NCBI GenBank assembly: GCA_964520785.1
Contig: CAZFQG010000011.1
Coordinates: forward strand, 1-57,378
Direction of reading: 5' to 3'
Source of the DNA: CAZFQG01 sp964520785
Lineage (GTDB): Bacteria > Planctomycetota > Planctomycetia > Pirellulales > Thermoguttaceae
DNA: 57,378 nucleotides
Made by a program: the position numbers and the translations under genes. Shown in pieces: positions 1-8,235 of this stretch; the first letter of the stretch is position 1, and each line of letters begins with the position of its first letter. The notes beneath the pieces are model-generated. The model was given only the letters and a program-made list of their open reading frames with translations. It did no database searches and had not been told where the DNA came from.

Positions 1-1827
1 CCCGCCGAAGGAAATGTTCGCGATGAGCCAGATGACCGCGCCCGCCGGCACCGCGAAGACGATTGCGCGCCACAGGACGAACAGGGTACGGTCGATCAAT
101 GACGTATACAGGGTCTGCAATATCCGCGGCCGGCGAAACGGAGGCATCTCGAGACTGAACAGCGACGCTTCGCCGCGGAGAACCGTCCGCGAAAGGCCCC
201 ACGAGACGAGAAATGTCAGCCCCACGCCGAACAGGGCAACCGCCAGAACCGCCGCCGCGGAAACGAATCCGGCCAGGTAGGGAGGGGCGATCGCGCCGAT
301 GAAAATGGTCCCGATGAGTATTTGCGTCGGCCAACGCCCGTTGCACAGGGCGAAATTGTTCGTGATGATGGCGATCAGCCGTTCTCGCGGGCTGTCGATG
401 ATCCGCGTGGCGATCACCCCGGCCGCGTTGCAGCCCAGCCCCATGCACATCGTGAGGGATTGCTTTCCGTGTGCGCCGCAGCGGCGGAATGCTCCGTCGA
501 GATTGAACGCCACCCGCGGCAAATAGCCGAAATCCTCCAGCAGCGTGAAGAGCGGGAAAAAGATCGCCATGGGAGGGAGCATGACGCTGACGACCCAGGC
601 GGTGGCCCGGTAGACGCCGTCGATGAGCAGTCCGTCCAGCCACCACGGCATGGAGATCGCCGCGGCGCCGGCCCTGAGGGCGGGATAGGCCGTGTCGACA
701 AGCAGCCACGCCAACGCGGCCGAGGGATAGTTCGCGCCGACGATCGTCAGCCAAAGCACGCCGGCAAGCATGATCAGCATCACCGGGATGCCGGTGGATT
801 TGCTCGTGAAAACCCGGTCCAGTTTCCAGTCGAGCGTATCCGCCGAGGGGAACCGTCCGCGAACGGTACACGCATCGGCGATCCGTGCCGCCTCGGTGTA
901 GATCGTCTCGACGAGGCGCTCGTGAAAACCGGGACCGACCTCCCATCGCAGGGACGAGGCGAGGGAAAGCAGACCGGCCGATTCCTCGGTCGAACGACGT
1001 TCCTCCACCGACGACTGGGAGCGAATCGAACGGTCTTCGAAGAGGCCGCCAAGTTCGCTGTCCCGGACGGCCCGCGCAATCCGCGCGTCACCGTCGAGTA
1101 GCCGCAACGCGACCCATCGCGCGTTGGGCAACCCGGGAAATGCCTCTTCCGCCGCGGTCGTAAGCCGGTCGATGGCCTCCTGAAGGCTCTCGGAAAACCG
1201 CTCGACCCGCCGGGGCCGCGGGGCGGTGTTGCCGGTGGCCACCCCGGCGACGGCGCGGACGAGTTCGTCCAACCCCCTGCCGAACCGGGCCGATGTCGCA
1301 ACGACGGGAATGCCCAGCAACTCACGGAGCCGGCGGCAATCGACCTCGATCGCGTGTCTCCGCGCCTCGTCGACGAGATTCAAGCAAAGAACCGCTCTAT
1401 CGGTTATCTCGAGGACCTGGATCGCCAGATTAAGATTGCGCTCCAATCGGCTCGCGTCGACCACGATGACGGTGACGTCCGGTTTCGCGAACAGCAGGAA
1501 GTCCCGCGCTACCTCCTCGTCGACCGTGGTCGCCAGTAGCGAGTACGTCCCGGGCAAATCGACGATTCGGTATTCTTGGCCCTCGTGGGAAAAAGAGCCC
1601 TCCGCCCTGGTGACCGTCTTGCCGGGCCAGTTTCCGGTATGCTGCCGCGCTCCGGTCAGCGCATTGAAGACGGTACTCTTGCCGGTGTTGGGATTTCCCG
1701 CCAGAGCGACGACGTACGTCGCCCTCTCGGCCGTCGGTCCGCCCTCCGCCGTCGTCTTCGCGAAACCGGCGGCGCGAAAGAGCGCGGTCCCCCCTCGCGT
1801 GAGAGAGTGTCCAAGTTGCCGTATCAC
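1..1827 (-). CDS. feoB: Ferrous iron transporter FeoB, C-terminus beyond window
   Basis: GTP-gated Fe(II) permease of the inner membrane. 609 codons are present and the reading frame stays open to the left edge, so the gene is partial at its 3' end. The N-terminal G domain shows G1 GNPNTGKS (residues 44-51), G3 DLPGTYSL (about 90), a G4-like NLVD (usually NxxD) and a SAR-type G5. The membrane part begins near residue 340. It contains the Gate-domain signature GLGCNAAG and a downstream CNGRWP segment. The start is GTG, chosen because it overlaps the stop of the upstream DtxR-FeoA gene (GTGA) and gives a continuous frame into G1. The operon therefore couples the iron transporter to a metal-sensing regulator. 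There is an extra stretch of about 40 residues before the G domain compared with classical FeoB. Confidence 0.95.
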   Translation of the reverse strand, partial: MIRQLGHSLTRGGTALFRAAGFAKTTAEGGPTAERATYVVALAGNPNTGKSTVFNALTGARQHTGNWPGKTVTRAEGSFSHEGQEYRIVDLPGTYSLLATTVDEEVARDFLLFAKPDVTVIVVDASRLERNLNLAIQVLEITDRAVLCLNLVDEARRHAIEVDCRRLRELLGIPVVATSARFGRGLDELVRAVAGVATGNTAPRPRRVERFSESLQEAIDRLTTAAEEAFPGLPNARWVALRLLDGDARIARAVRDSELGGLFEDRSIRSQSSVEERRSTEESAGLLSLASSLRWEVGPGFHERLVETIYTEAARIADACTVRGRFPSADTLDWKLDRVFTSKSTGIPVMLIMLAGVLWLTIVGANYPSAALAWLLVDTAYPALRAGAAAISMPWWLDGLLIDGVYRATAWVVSVMLPPMAIFFPLFTLLEDFGYLPRVAFNLDGAFRRCGAHGKQSLTMCMGLGCNAAGVIATRIIDSPRERLIAIITNNFALCNGRWPTQILIGTIFIGAIAPPYLAGFVSAAAVLAVALFGVGLTFLVSWGLSRTVLRGEASLFSLEMPPFRRPRILQTLYTSLIDRTLFVLWRAIVFAVPAGAVIWLIANISFGG

Positions 1828-2852
1828 GCCGCTCCTTCCGTTTCCACTTCCTCGATCTCGATGTGATCCGATTGTTCAAAACGAAGCGCCATCAGCGCCC
1901 CGCGAATGCGGTACGCGCTCGGGTCGCCGCCGGCGGCACGGAGTTCCGCCTTGACGCGCGTGCCGGGAATAAGTCCCAAATCGAGCAGCCGCCGCCGCTG
2001 GATACCCCGGCACCGCGGCGAGATGCCCACGACCCGGCCTTCCCGGCCGAGGGCCAATTCGGAAAGGCGACAAAACGGTGAACCCGACGTTACCGTTCGG
2101 GGGAGTCTTCGGACGGTGACGTTCGCGGCCACCACCCGGGCAACCGTCTGTTCTTCCCCATGAACGTTCAAGCGGATACGCTCGGGCGTCGTCTCGATCA
2201 TTTGAATCGGAGTACCGACCGTCAAACCCTGCGCGACGAGTTGAGCATATAATGCGTCCGGCTCATCTTCGACGTGCGCGATCGTTCCTCTCTCACCAGG
2301 GCCGAGTGACGCCAACGGCTCCCCTCGCACCACCGGCACCTCGCCCGAGGCGGTCGGAATCGGAGCACCGTGGGGATCGAATCGCGGGTGGCCCATTTTC
2401 GCGGCGAGGGATTCCACTTCCTCCTCGGACAGTTGGTGTTCGCGGCGGTCCGCCTCGTCGTGCCACGCGGTTTCGCTGACCCCGGTGTAGTCGGCCAAGT
2501 ATTTCTCCCACAAGCGATGCACCCGGATCACGCGCAGCGCGTCGCGTCGACCCTCCGTGGTCAACCGCCACCGGCCGTCGACGAACGCGATCAGGCCCAG
2601 TGATTGGAGTTCCTCCATCAGCAGGACGGCCCGGTTCCGCGAAACCCGAACCGCCCCGGCAAGGCTCTCCAAGGTTGGCGTCAAACCGCGGAATTCGCAG
2701 TCGTGGAGGTGTTTCAAGGCGTGCTCGGCCAATTCGCGGCGGGACAATTCACGGTAACGGCGCCATCGCGCCAACAACCCTCCCGAAGGCCAAAACGGGA
2801 GGACCGTCAGCAGAATGGCCACGACCAGTGCAATGAAGGGAAACGAAACCAT
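1824..2852 (-). CDS. Membrane-anchored DtxR/MntR-type regulator fused to two FeoA (SH3-like) domains
   Basis: 342 residues from the chosen ATG. One hydrophobic helix (residues 4-22) is followed by a basic stretch. A DtxR-type winged helix (about 40-100) and the metal-binding dimerisation domain (about 108-160) come next, then two FeoA-type SH3-like domains (about 179-250 and 262-335). Metal ligand positions typical of DtxR/MntR are visible: H112, E116, H131, D135, E138 and H139. The Cys of DtxR (C102) is replaced by Asp, closer to the acidic ligand of MntR. It overlaps feoB by 4 bases, so it probably controls or assists iron uptake. A TTG 72 bases upstream would add 24 residues before the membrane helix, but the ATG places the helix at the very N-terminus. 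Known: DtxR-FeoA fusions occur in several phyla. Inferred: membrane tethering of the repressor. The helix could instead be a remnant of a permease fusion. Confidence 0.85.
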   Translation of the reverse strand: MVSFPFIALVVAILLTVLPFWPSGGLLARWRRYRELSRRELAEHALKHLHDCEFRGLTPTLESLAGAVRVSRNRAVLLMEELQSLGLIAFVDGRWRLTTEGRRDALRVIRVHRLWEKYLADYTGVSETAWHDEADRREHQLSEEEVESLAAKMGHPRFDPHGAPIPTASGEVPVVRGEPLASLGPGERGTIAHVEDEPDALYAQLVAQGLTVGTPIQMIETTPERIRLNVHGEEQTVARVVAANVTVRRLPRTVTSGSPFCRLSELALGREGRVVGISPRCRGIQRRRLLDLGLIPGTRVKAELRAAGGDPSAYRIRGALMALRFEQSDHIEIEEVETEGAA

Positions 2853-3062
2853 TTTCTCAACGGCTTGCGCCGGTTGGAACCGAGGAAACGCCGAAAACCG
2901 GGGGTGTCCGAAAAGGGATTCCAATCTTCAAACCCTACCTCGAATGGTACCACCGCGCGCAGAAATCCAAATTTCGGGTGAATCCGGAGAATTATACGAA
3001 TCGGCTTGCGGGACGTCCATTTTGAACCCGGCGCGTCACCACCGCTGGTACGCAACGGTACC

Positions 3063-3923
3063 TCACCGAGCCGTCAGCGCAATGCCGCCAAGCGTCAACT
3101 CCGCCACGTATCCGGCGGCCTTCCCCAGAAGGGGGGCCACTTGCTTGCCGGCACCCCCGGTGAGAAATATCTCCGGCTCAGTGGCGGACGCGTCGGCCAT
3201 GCGGCGCGAAAGCTCAAGGACCGCCCCCAGCGCGCCCCAATACAAGCCCGAACGCATCGCCGCGACGGTGTCCCGGCCGATCGGCTCGGGCGGCTCCAGC
3301 AGCTCGTTCATCTCCAACCGCGGCAGCAGGTCGGTGAACTCGTGAAGGGCCAAGGCGGACATCGCGATGCCCGGAAGGATGGCGCCCCCTTGAAAGACTC
3401 CGGCGGAGTCCAGAAAGTCGACGGTGATCGCCGTCCCGACGTCGACGACGACGGCCGGGCGGCCCGGTGTCCGCAACGCATTGGCCGCCGCGGCGTCGAG
3501 CAGCCTGTCGATGCCGACCATGTCGGGACACGCCGGCGCCACCTCGAGATCGACGTCGTCCGCGGAGAGAAGCACGACCGAGTCGCGAGGGCGAAACTCG
3601 CGAATCCATTCCAGAAGCCGCGTCGTGGCGGGACGGCAGACGCTGCCGATTTGCCACTCCAGAGGGATTCCGATTCGCCGCGATTCCAGCCACCGGCCCA
3701 ATTCGGCCGGCGGAGGGGCGTCGGAGCCCATACGAAACGTGTCCTCCGGCTCCGGAAGCACGCCGCGTTGCTCCAAGGGGAAAAGCCCCAGCTTCACGCG
3801 GCTGTTGCCAATGTCGACGGCGATCAAGGAATCAAGGGAAGTTCGGGGCAATGGATGGACTCGGTTTCTCATTCGTGGCGAGCAGACGAAACGGTTCTTC
3901 TCAAAAAAAACCGGAACAGACAT
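3063..3923 (-). CDS. coaX: Type III pantothenate kinase
   Basis: Catalyses ATP-dependent phosphorylation of pantothenate, the first step of coenzyme A synthesis, in the cytoplasm. The ASKHA fold is shown by the phosphate-1 motif DIGNSRVKLG (residues 37-46), the VGIDRLLDAAAA motif and the DVGTAITVDF motif, followed by GGAILPG, all characteristic of CoaX rather than CoaA/PanK II. Length is 286 residues against about 255 for the family. The extra residues lie at the N-terminus, and no good ribosome binding site precedes the ATG at 3923 or the ATG at 3872, so the true start may be downstream. It is transcribed divergently from the beta-CASP gene, whose start lies only 74 bases away. About 210 bases separate its end from the iron operon, which reads in the same direction. 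Confidence 0.92.
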   Translation of the reverse strand: MSVPVFFEKNRFVCSPRMRNRVHPLPRTSLDSLIAVDIGNSRVKLGLFPLEQRGVLPEPEDTFRMGSDAPPPAELGRWLESRRIGIPLEWQIGSVCRPATTRLLEWIREFRPRDSVVLLSADDVDLEVAPACPDMVGIDRLLDAAAANALRTPGRPAVVVDVGTAITVDFLDSAGVFQGGAILPGIAMSALALHEFTDLLPRLEMNELLEPPEPIGRDTVAAMRSGLYWGALGAVLELSRRMADASATEPEIFLTGGAGKQVAPLLGKAAGYVAELTLGGIALTAR

Positions 3924-3984
3924 GGAACCGGATCGCGATTATAATGGAATTTTACCGCAATGCAATTCACCCCCTAAGACTATT

Positions 3985-3990
3985 AGAGGA
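3985..3990 (+). promoter_or_regulatory. Ribosome binding site deciding a GTG start
   Basis: AGAGGA lies 7 bases before the GTG at 3998. It favours this GTG over the in-frame ATG at 3944, which has no such site and would add 18 residues before the first beta strand of the metallo-beta-lactamase fold. Confidence 0.7.
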
Positions 3991-3997
3991 TCGTTAC

Positions 3998-5398
3998 GTG
4001 GAAATCGCTTTTCTCGGGGCGAACCGGCAGGTTACCGGCTCGCGGCATCTGTTGAAAACCGGCACGCGAAACATCATGGTCGACTGCGGAATGTTCCAGG
4101 AACGCGATTTCATCGGCCGGAATTGGGAGCCGTGCCCCGTCCCGGCTCGGGAGGTGGACGACGTTCTCATCACCCACGCCCATCTGGACCACTGCGGGCT
4201 CTTGCCGAAACTGGTCAAGGAGGGCTTCGACGGCGGAATCCACTCGACGGAAGCCTCGGCCGAGCTGATCGAGATCATCCTCCGCGATTCGGCGAAGATC
4301 CAAAGCGAAGATTTGGCCTACAAGATGAAGCGGCACCGCAAGGAAGGCCGCAAGGGAAAGTACCCGCCAAGCCTTCTCTACGACATTCAAGACGTCGAGA
4401 ACACGTTGCCGCTGATCCGCGGCGTGCCGTGCGGGGGTTCGGTCGCGCTGGGGGAGGACACGGTCGCCACGTTCCACGAGGGAGGCCACATTCTGGGCGC
4501 GGCGATGATTTCCGTCGACGTCCAACGTGAGGGACGACGCGCGCGAGTCATCTTCTCCGGTGACATCGGGCAGAAGGACCGGCCGATCGTCCGCGACCCG
4601 ACTCTCTGCACGCGGGCCGACTATGTCGTGATCGAATCGACCTACGGCGACCGGGTCCACGACAACCACGAAAAAGTCGAGGATCAACTGGCCGACATCG
4701 TCAACGAAGCGGTCGACCGGGGAGGAAGCGTCGTCATGCCGGTCTTCGCCGTGGAACGGTCGCAAGACCTGATATACCACTTCGGCCGGTTGATGCACCG
4801 CAAGAGAATCCCGAGGATTCCGGTCTACCTCGACAGTCCCATGGCGGCGAAGGCGACGGAGGTCTTCCGCCGCCACCACGAGTGTTACGACGACGAGACG
4901 CAGGCGATGCTCGCCGCCGGTCAAGACCCGTTTCGGTTCCCCGAGCTGGTCCTCAGCCGCACCACCGACGAATCGAAGGCGATCAACCGGGCGAAACCGC
5001 CGGTCGTCATCATGTCGACGTCCGGCATGTGTACGGCGGGGCGCATCAAGCACCATCTCGCCCACCATATCACGAAAAAGGAATCCACGATCGTCTTCTG
5101 CGGCTACCAGGCGCACGGGACCCTGGGCCGGCTCATCCTGGAGGGAAACGAGGAGATACGCATCCACGGGCGATATCTGCCGGTGAAGGCCCGAATCCGC
5201 CAGATCAACGGGGTTTCGGGGCACGCGGACCGGAAGGGTCTCTTGGCATGGCTAGCCGGGTTCTCCACGAAGCCGAAGAAGGTCTTCGTCGTACACGGAG
5301 AGGCCGGGTCGGCCAACCACTTCGCCGAGTTGGTCCGCCGCGAACTCAAGCTCGACGCCGTCGTTCCGGAGTATGGGGAGACGATTCGATTGGAATGA
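3998..5398 (+). CDS. Beta-CASP metallo-beta-lactamase, RNase/CPSF73-like
   Basis: 466 residues, the usual size for the bacterial YSH1-like family. The metallo-beta-lactamase core shows motif 2 THAHLDH, the GHILGA segment, SGDIG, and the beta-CASP motif A ESTYGD. Late motifs STSGMC and SGHADR fit the beta-CASP motifs and the third zinc-binding element. Members are RNA endo/exonucleases related to the eukaryotic CPSF73 and archaeal aCPSF proteins, though bacterial versions are mostly uncharacterised. There is no KH domain and no membrane segment, so a cytoplasmic enzyme is expected. It stands alone between divergent coaX and convergent rpoD. The GTG start with the AGAGGA site at spacing 7 was chosen over the upstream ATG. 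Its role in RNA turnover is inferred from the family. Confidence 0.9.
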   Translation: MEIAFLGANRQVTGSRHLLKTGTRNIMVDCGMFQERDFIGRNWEPCPVPAREVDDVLITHAHLDHCGLLPKLVKEGFDGGIHSTEASAELIEIILRDSAKIQSEDLAYKMKRHRKEGRKGKYPPSLLYDIQDVENTLPLIRGVPCGGSVALGEDTVATFHEGGHILGAAMISVDVQREGRRARVIFSGDIGQKDRPIVRDPTLCTRADYVVIESTYGDRVHDNHEKVEDQLADIVNEAVDRGGSVVMPVFAVERSQDLIYHFGRLMHRKRIPRIPVYLDSPMAAKATEVFRRHHECYDDETQAMLAAGQDPFRFPELVLSRTTDESKAINRAKPPVVIMSTSGMCTAGRIKHHLAHHITKKESTIVFCGYQAHGTLGRLILEGNEEIRIHGRYLPVKARIRQINGVSGHADRKGLLAWLAGFSTKPKKVFVVHGEAGSANHFAELVRRELKLDAVVPEYGETIRLE

Positions 5399-5410
5399 GA
5401 CGCGCACGAC

Positions 5411-5446
5411 AAAGCCCCGCTTCGCGACGAGACGAACCGGGGCCTT
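5411..5446. terminator. Hairpin between convergent genes
   Basis: An imperfect inverted repeat pairs AAAGCCCCG with CGGGGCCTT, with an inner TTCG/CGAA stem. It sits 13 bases after the stop of the plus-strand beta-CASP gene and before the end of the minus-strand sigma factor gene. There is no strong U tract, so its terminator activity is uncertain. Confidence 0.4.
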
Positions 5447-5654
5447 GCGTCGATCCGAATCCTGACGGTTGAGCCGGGGGAATCCAACGGTCCGGGCCGG
5501 CGCGCCGGCGGCCGATGGCTCACCCCGCCCAATCGCGATTCTGAACTGTAGTGCTTTTGTCAACACGACGATTCTGGGGTGGCGGCGCGCCGAAGTACCG
5601 CGACCGCCCGGATGGAACCGAAACGTAACCCCAGTTCCCACGTCTGGCAAAGCA

Positions 5655-7211
5655 CTAGTCGAGGAAGCCGACGAGATCGCGACTCCGCGTCGGCTGTTGA
5701 AGCTTTCGTACCGCCTTCGCTTCGATCTGGCGGATGCGTTCCCGCGTGACCCGGAAAATGTGGCCGACTTCTTCCAGCGTATAGCTGTATCCGTCGCCGA
5801 GTCCGTAGCGGAGCTTGATGATTTCGCGCTCGCGGTAGCTGAGCGTTTTGAGGACCGTGGAAATTCGGTGCCGGAGCATCTCGTGGCCGGCCCCGGTCGA
5901 GGGCGCCTTGGCCAGGCCGTCGGGGAGCAAGTCGCCGAATTGACTGTCCTCGCTGTTGCCGACGGGTCGGTCCAGACTGATGGGGTAGCGGCTCATCGCC
6001 AGCACCCGGCGCGTTTCGTCCACGCAGGTGCCGCTGGCGCGGGCCGTCTCTTCGATGGTCGGTTCGCGGCCGAGCCGCTGGAGCAGCTCGCGCGATACGT
6101 TGCGGACCTTCGACATCGTCTCGACCATGTGAACCGGGATGCGGATCGTGCGGCTCTGATCGGCCACGGCCCGGGTAATCGCCTGACGGATCCACCAGGT
6201 GGCGTAGGTACAGAACTTAAAGCCGCGGCGATACTCGAACTTGTCGACCGCGCGCATCAGACCGGCATTGCCTTCCTGGATCAAATCGAGAAAGCTCAAG
6301 CCGCGATTGCGGTATTTCTTCGCGATGGAGACCACCAGGCGGAGGTTTCCTTCGGAAAGGCCGCGTTTCGCTTCCTGATACTCGTCGTGAATCCGGTGCA
6401 GCGACGAAATGCGGCCGCGGAGGCTCTTCGGGGTTTCCTGCGTCGATTGCAGGATACTGCGGTACTCGGTAATCCACGCGGCGCGCTCCTCCACGGGACG
6501 GCTCCGCTGCTCGTGTTCGCGAATCCGCTCTTTCAGTTCGTCGACTCGGGCACTGAATTCCTCGAGTTTGCGCATCATCGGTTCGATGCGCTGGGTCCGC
6601 AGGCCGAGTTCCTCCACGAGGAGAACGGCGCGGCGGCGGCGGCGGCCCATGCGCCGCCAGACCTCGCGGCGCATTTCGATCGGTCGCGATTTGCTCACCG
6701 CGAGAAAATAGTCGCGACGATTCCGCTTGAGTAAAACGTCGAGCGTTCGCAGATTGTGCGGCATCCGCCCGAGGATTTGCTCCTTCTCGAGCCGGTCCGT
6801 AACGGAAACCTGGAGCGTCCTGTCGAAAGGAAGACTTCCATTATGAACCCGGTGCAACGTAGCGACGACTCGCTGGAGCACGTAATCGCATTCCAGAACC
6901 TTCCGGCGGAAACGGCGACGGGTCATCTCGATCCGCCGGGCCAGCGAAACCTCCTGCTGACGCGTCAGAAGAGGAATCTCGCCCATCTGAGTCAAATACA
7001 TGCGGACCGGGTCGTCCGACCATGAGTCCGACTCTTCGAGGAGGTCTTCCGAGTCCCCGTCCGATTCCCCGTCGATCCCGTCCAACTCGTCAATCAGGTC
7101 ATCTCGCTCCTCCTCGTCGTCCAGGTGGCTGTCGTGTTCTAATAGATCCCCCGCCTCTTCGGCGTCGACATCGGGGTGGTCCTCAAGATCGTCCAAAAGT
7201 GCGTCGTACAA
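5655..7211 (-). CDS. rpoD: Primary sigma-70 family RNA polymerase sigma factor
   Basis: 518 residues. A strongly acidic N-terminus (first about 65 residues, rich in Asp and Glu) is followed by region 1.2 (DPVRMYLTQMGEIPLL), a non-conserved Arg-rich stretch, and region 2 with GLSFLDLIQEGNAGLMRAV and FCTYATWWIRQAITRA. Region 3 follows, then region 4 with REREIIKLRYGL and the DNA-binding helix VTRERIRQIEAKA. The set of regions 1.2-4.2 with a long spacer supports a primary (group 1) factor, although a group 2 paralogue cannot be excluded. The start is TTG, supported by AGGAG 7 bases upstream. No ATG gives the complete N-terminus. A leader of up to about 1 kb lies upstream with no other gene. Confidence 0.92.
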   Translation of the reverse strand: MYDALLDDLEDHPDVDAEEAGDLLEHDSHLDDEEERDDLIDELDGIDGESDGDSEDLLEESDSWSDDPVRMYLTQMGEIPLLTRQQEVSLARRIEMTRRRFRRKVLECDYVLQRVVATLHRVHNGSLPFDRTLQVSVTDRLEKEQILGRMPHNLRTLDVLLKRNRRDYFLAVSKSRPIEMRREVWRRMGRRRRRAVLLVEELGLRTQRIEPMMRKLEEFSARVDELKERIREHEQRSRPVEERAAWITEYRSILQSTQETPKSLRGRISSLHRIHDEYQEAKRGLSEGNLRLVVSIAKKYRNRGLSFLDLIQEGNAGLMRAVDKFEYRRGFKFCTYATWWIRQAITRAVADQSRTIRIPVHMVETMSKVRNVSRELLQRLGREPTIEETARASGTCVDETRRVLAMSRYPISLDRPVGNSEDSQFGDLLPDGLAKAPSTGAGHEMLRHRISTVLKTLSYREREIIKLRYGLGDGYSYTLEEVGHIFRVTRERIRQIEAKAVRKLQQPTRSRDLVGFLD

Positions 7212-7218
7212 GGGAAAA

Positions 7219-7223
7219 CTCCT
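7219..7223 (-). promoter_or_regulatory. Ribosome binding site for the TTG start of the sigma factor
   Basis: AGGAG with 7 bases to the TTG at 7211-7209. This site is the reason for accepting a rare start codon for a housekeeping gene. Confidence 0.7.
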
Positions 7224-7415
7224 AAAAGCTAGTTCCGTCCGTAAAACAAAAGCTTTCGCTTACACCGCCCGCGGCTGCAATTGAAAAAACTATTCTTTCG
7301 GGACCCGAAACGGGTCACCCCCATGCGTATCGAATACGGTGAAATCCGCTTGAAACCTCGAAATTCTACCACCGAAAGCGGCTCATGCCGCGGCGCCGAT
7401 TTCATTTGGTAGAAG

Positions 7416-7423
7416 ATTATAAT
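7416..7423. promoter_or_regulatory. Palindromic TATAAT element upstream of rpoD
   Basis: The 8-base palindrome ATTATAAT carries a consensus -10 hexamer on both strands, about 205 bases upstream of the sigma factor start. A -35 box at the ideal distance is not evident on the minus strand (TTGAAG lies about 21 bases away). A candidate only. Confidence 0.35.
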
Positions 7424-8235
7424 TGGGTAAAAAAACCGAAGGCTTCAAAGGCGTTCTAACCGCTTGTCTCTTCCTCTCTCGCGTAGAATCTCACGCGTCC
7501 GCGCCGCGAAATTCGAGGAAATCAATCCCCGGTTCCAAAACGGCATACACGCGACAACCCTCCGCGTCGAAAATGACTCTTCAAGAACGCAGAGAGGTTC
7601 AATGCGGTTCTCCGCATTGGATTTCGGGATGGATCGTTCCCCGACAATCAGGGATAGGAAACAGTGGCAATCTACGCGATGAACTAGGAAGGGTGGGAAA
7701 CTTGCACCGAATCTGCCTGCCTCACTGCGGCAGACCGACGCCAAGTATAAAGACGAACGAGACCACGACACTCCGTCCTGAGTGCGCGGAAACACCCGAG
7801 CGTAGACTGGACCCACGTTCCGGTAGGGTATTGGCGGGTGATGCTTTCTCACCTGCTCACCTCCCTCTGGAGGTTCTTTGCGTGGGGAAGTCGACTACAT
7901 TGCCATTTTAATCAGACGGATTCGGTAGTCCAGCATTTCCAAGGATTTTGGGCCAAAAAACCCCGTCGTGGGACTTCGTCGGCATGGTCACTTGGGCGCT
8001 CTGGTTAGCGCGTGCTCCACGATTAGGGGGATCGCGCTACTCTTCGTTCGCGTTCCGATCCGTCTGAAATACCAGCCTAGTTACCCCGCACTCCCTTGTC
8101 CACAAAAAAATTGGCGCATGAGATTGCCTGCATCTCTTCTAGGGGGCGTGCTTCTGCAAAAAAGTCTGGAGCAATCGGGAACCATGCTGCGTGAAGGCCG
8201 TATCCCCCAACATGGAGGGATAGCGTGGCACTTTG

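Larger units (their letters stand above)
7212..8235. other. Gene-poor 1-kb region between rpoD and the DUF3307 gene
   Basis: No reading frame here has a convincing start, ribosome site or recognisable protein. Base composition looks less GC-rich than in neighbouring genes. It was checked by eye on both strands for signatures of RNase P RNA, tmRNA, SRP RNA and 6S RNA, and none was recognised. A small hairpin ACCTCC-CTCT-GGAGGT is present near 7859-7875. The stretch may hold the rpoD leader and promoter or an unrecognised structured RNA. Confidence 0.5.

Noticed and set aside
7423..7911. 162-codon plus-strand frame in the gene-poor region, and a 135-codon minus-strand frame opposite it
   Set aside because: No ribosome site, no recognisable motif, and unusual composition. 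They were left as non-coding.
7212..8235. Possible RNase P RNA, tmRNA, SRP RNA or 6S RNA
   Set aside because: None of the conserved cores, such as GAGGAAAGTCC for RNase P, was recognised on either strand by eye.
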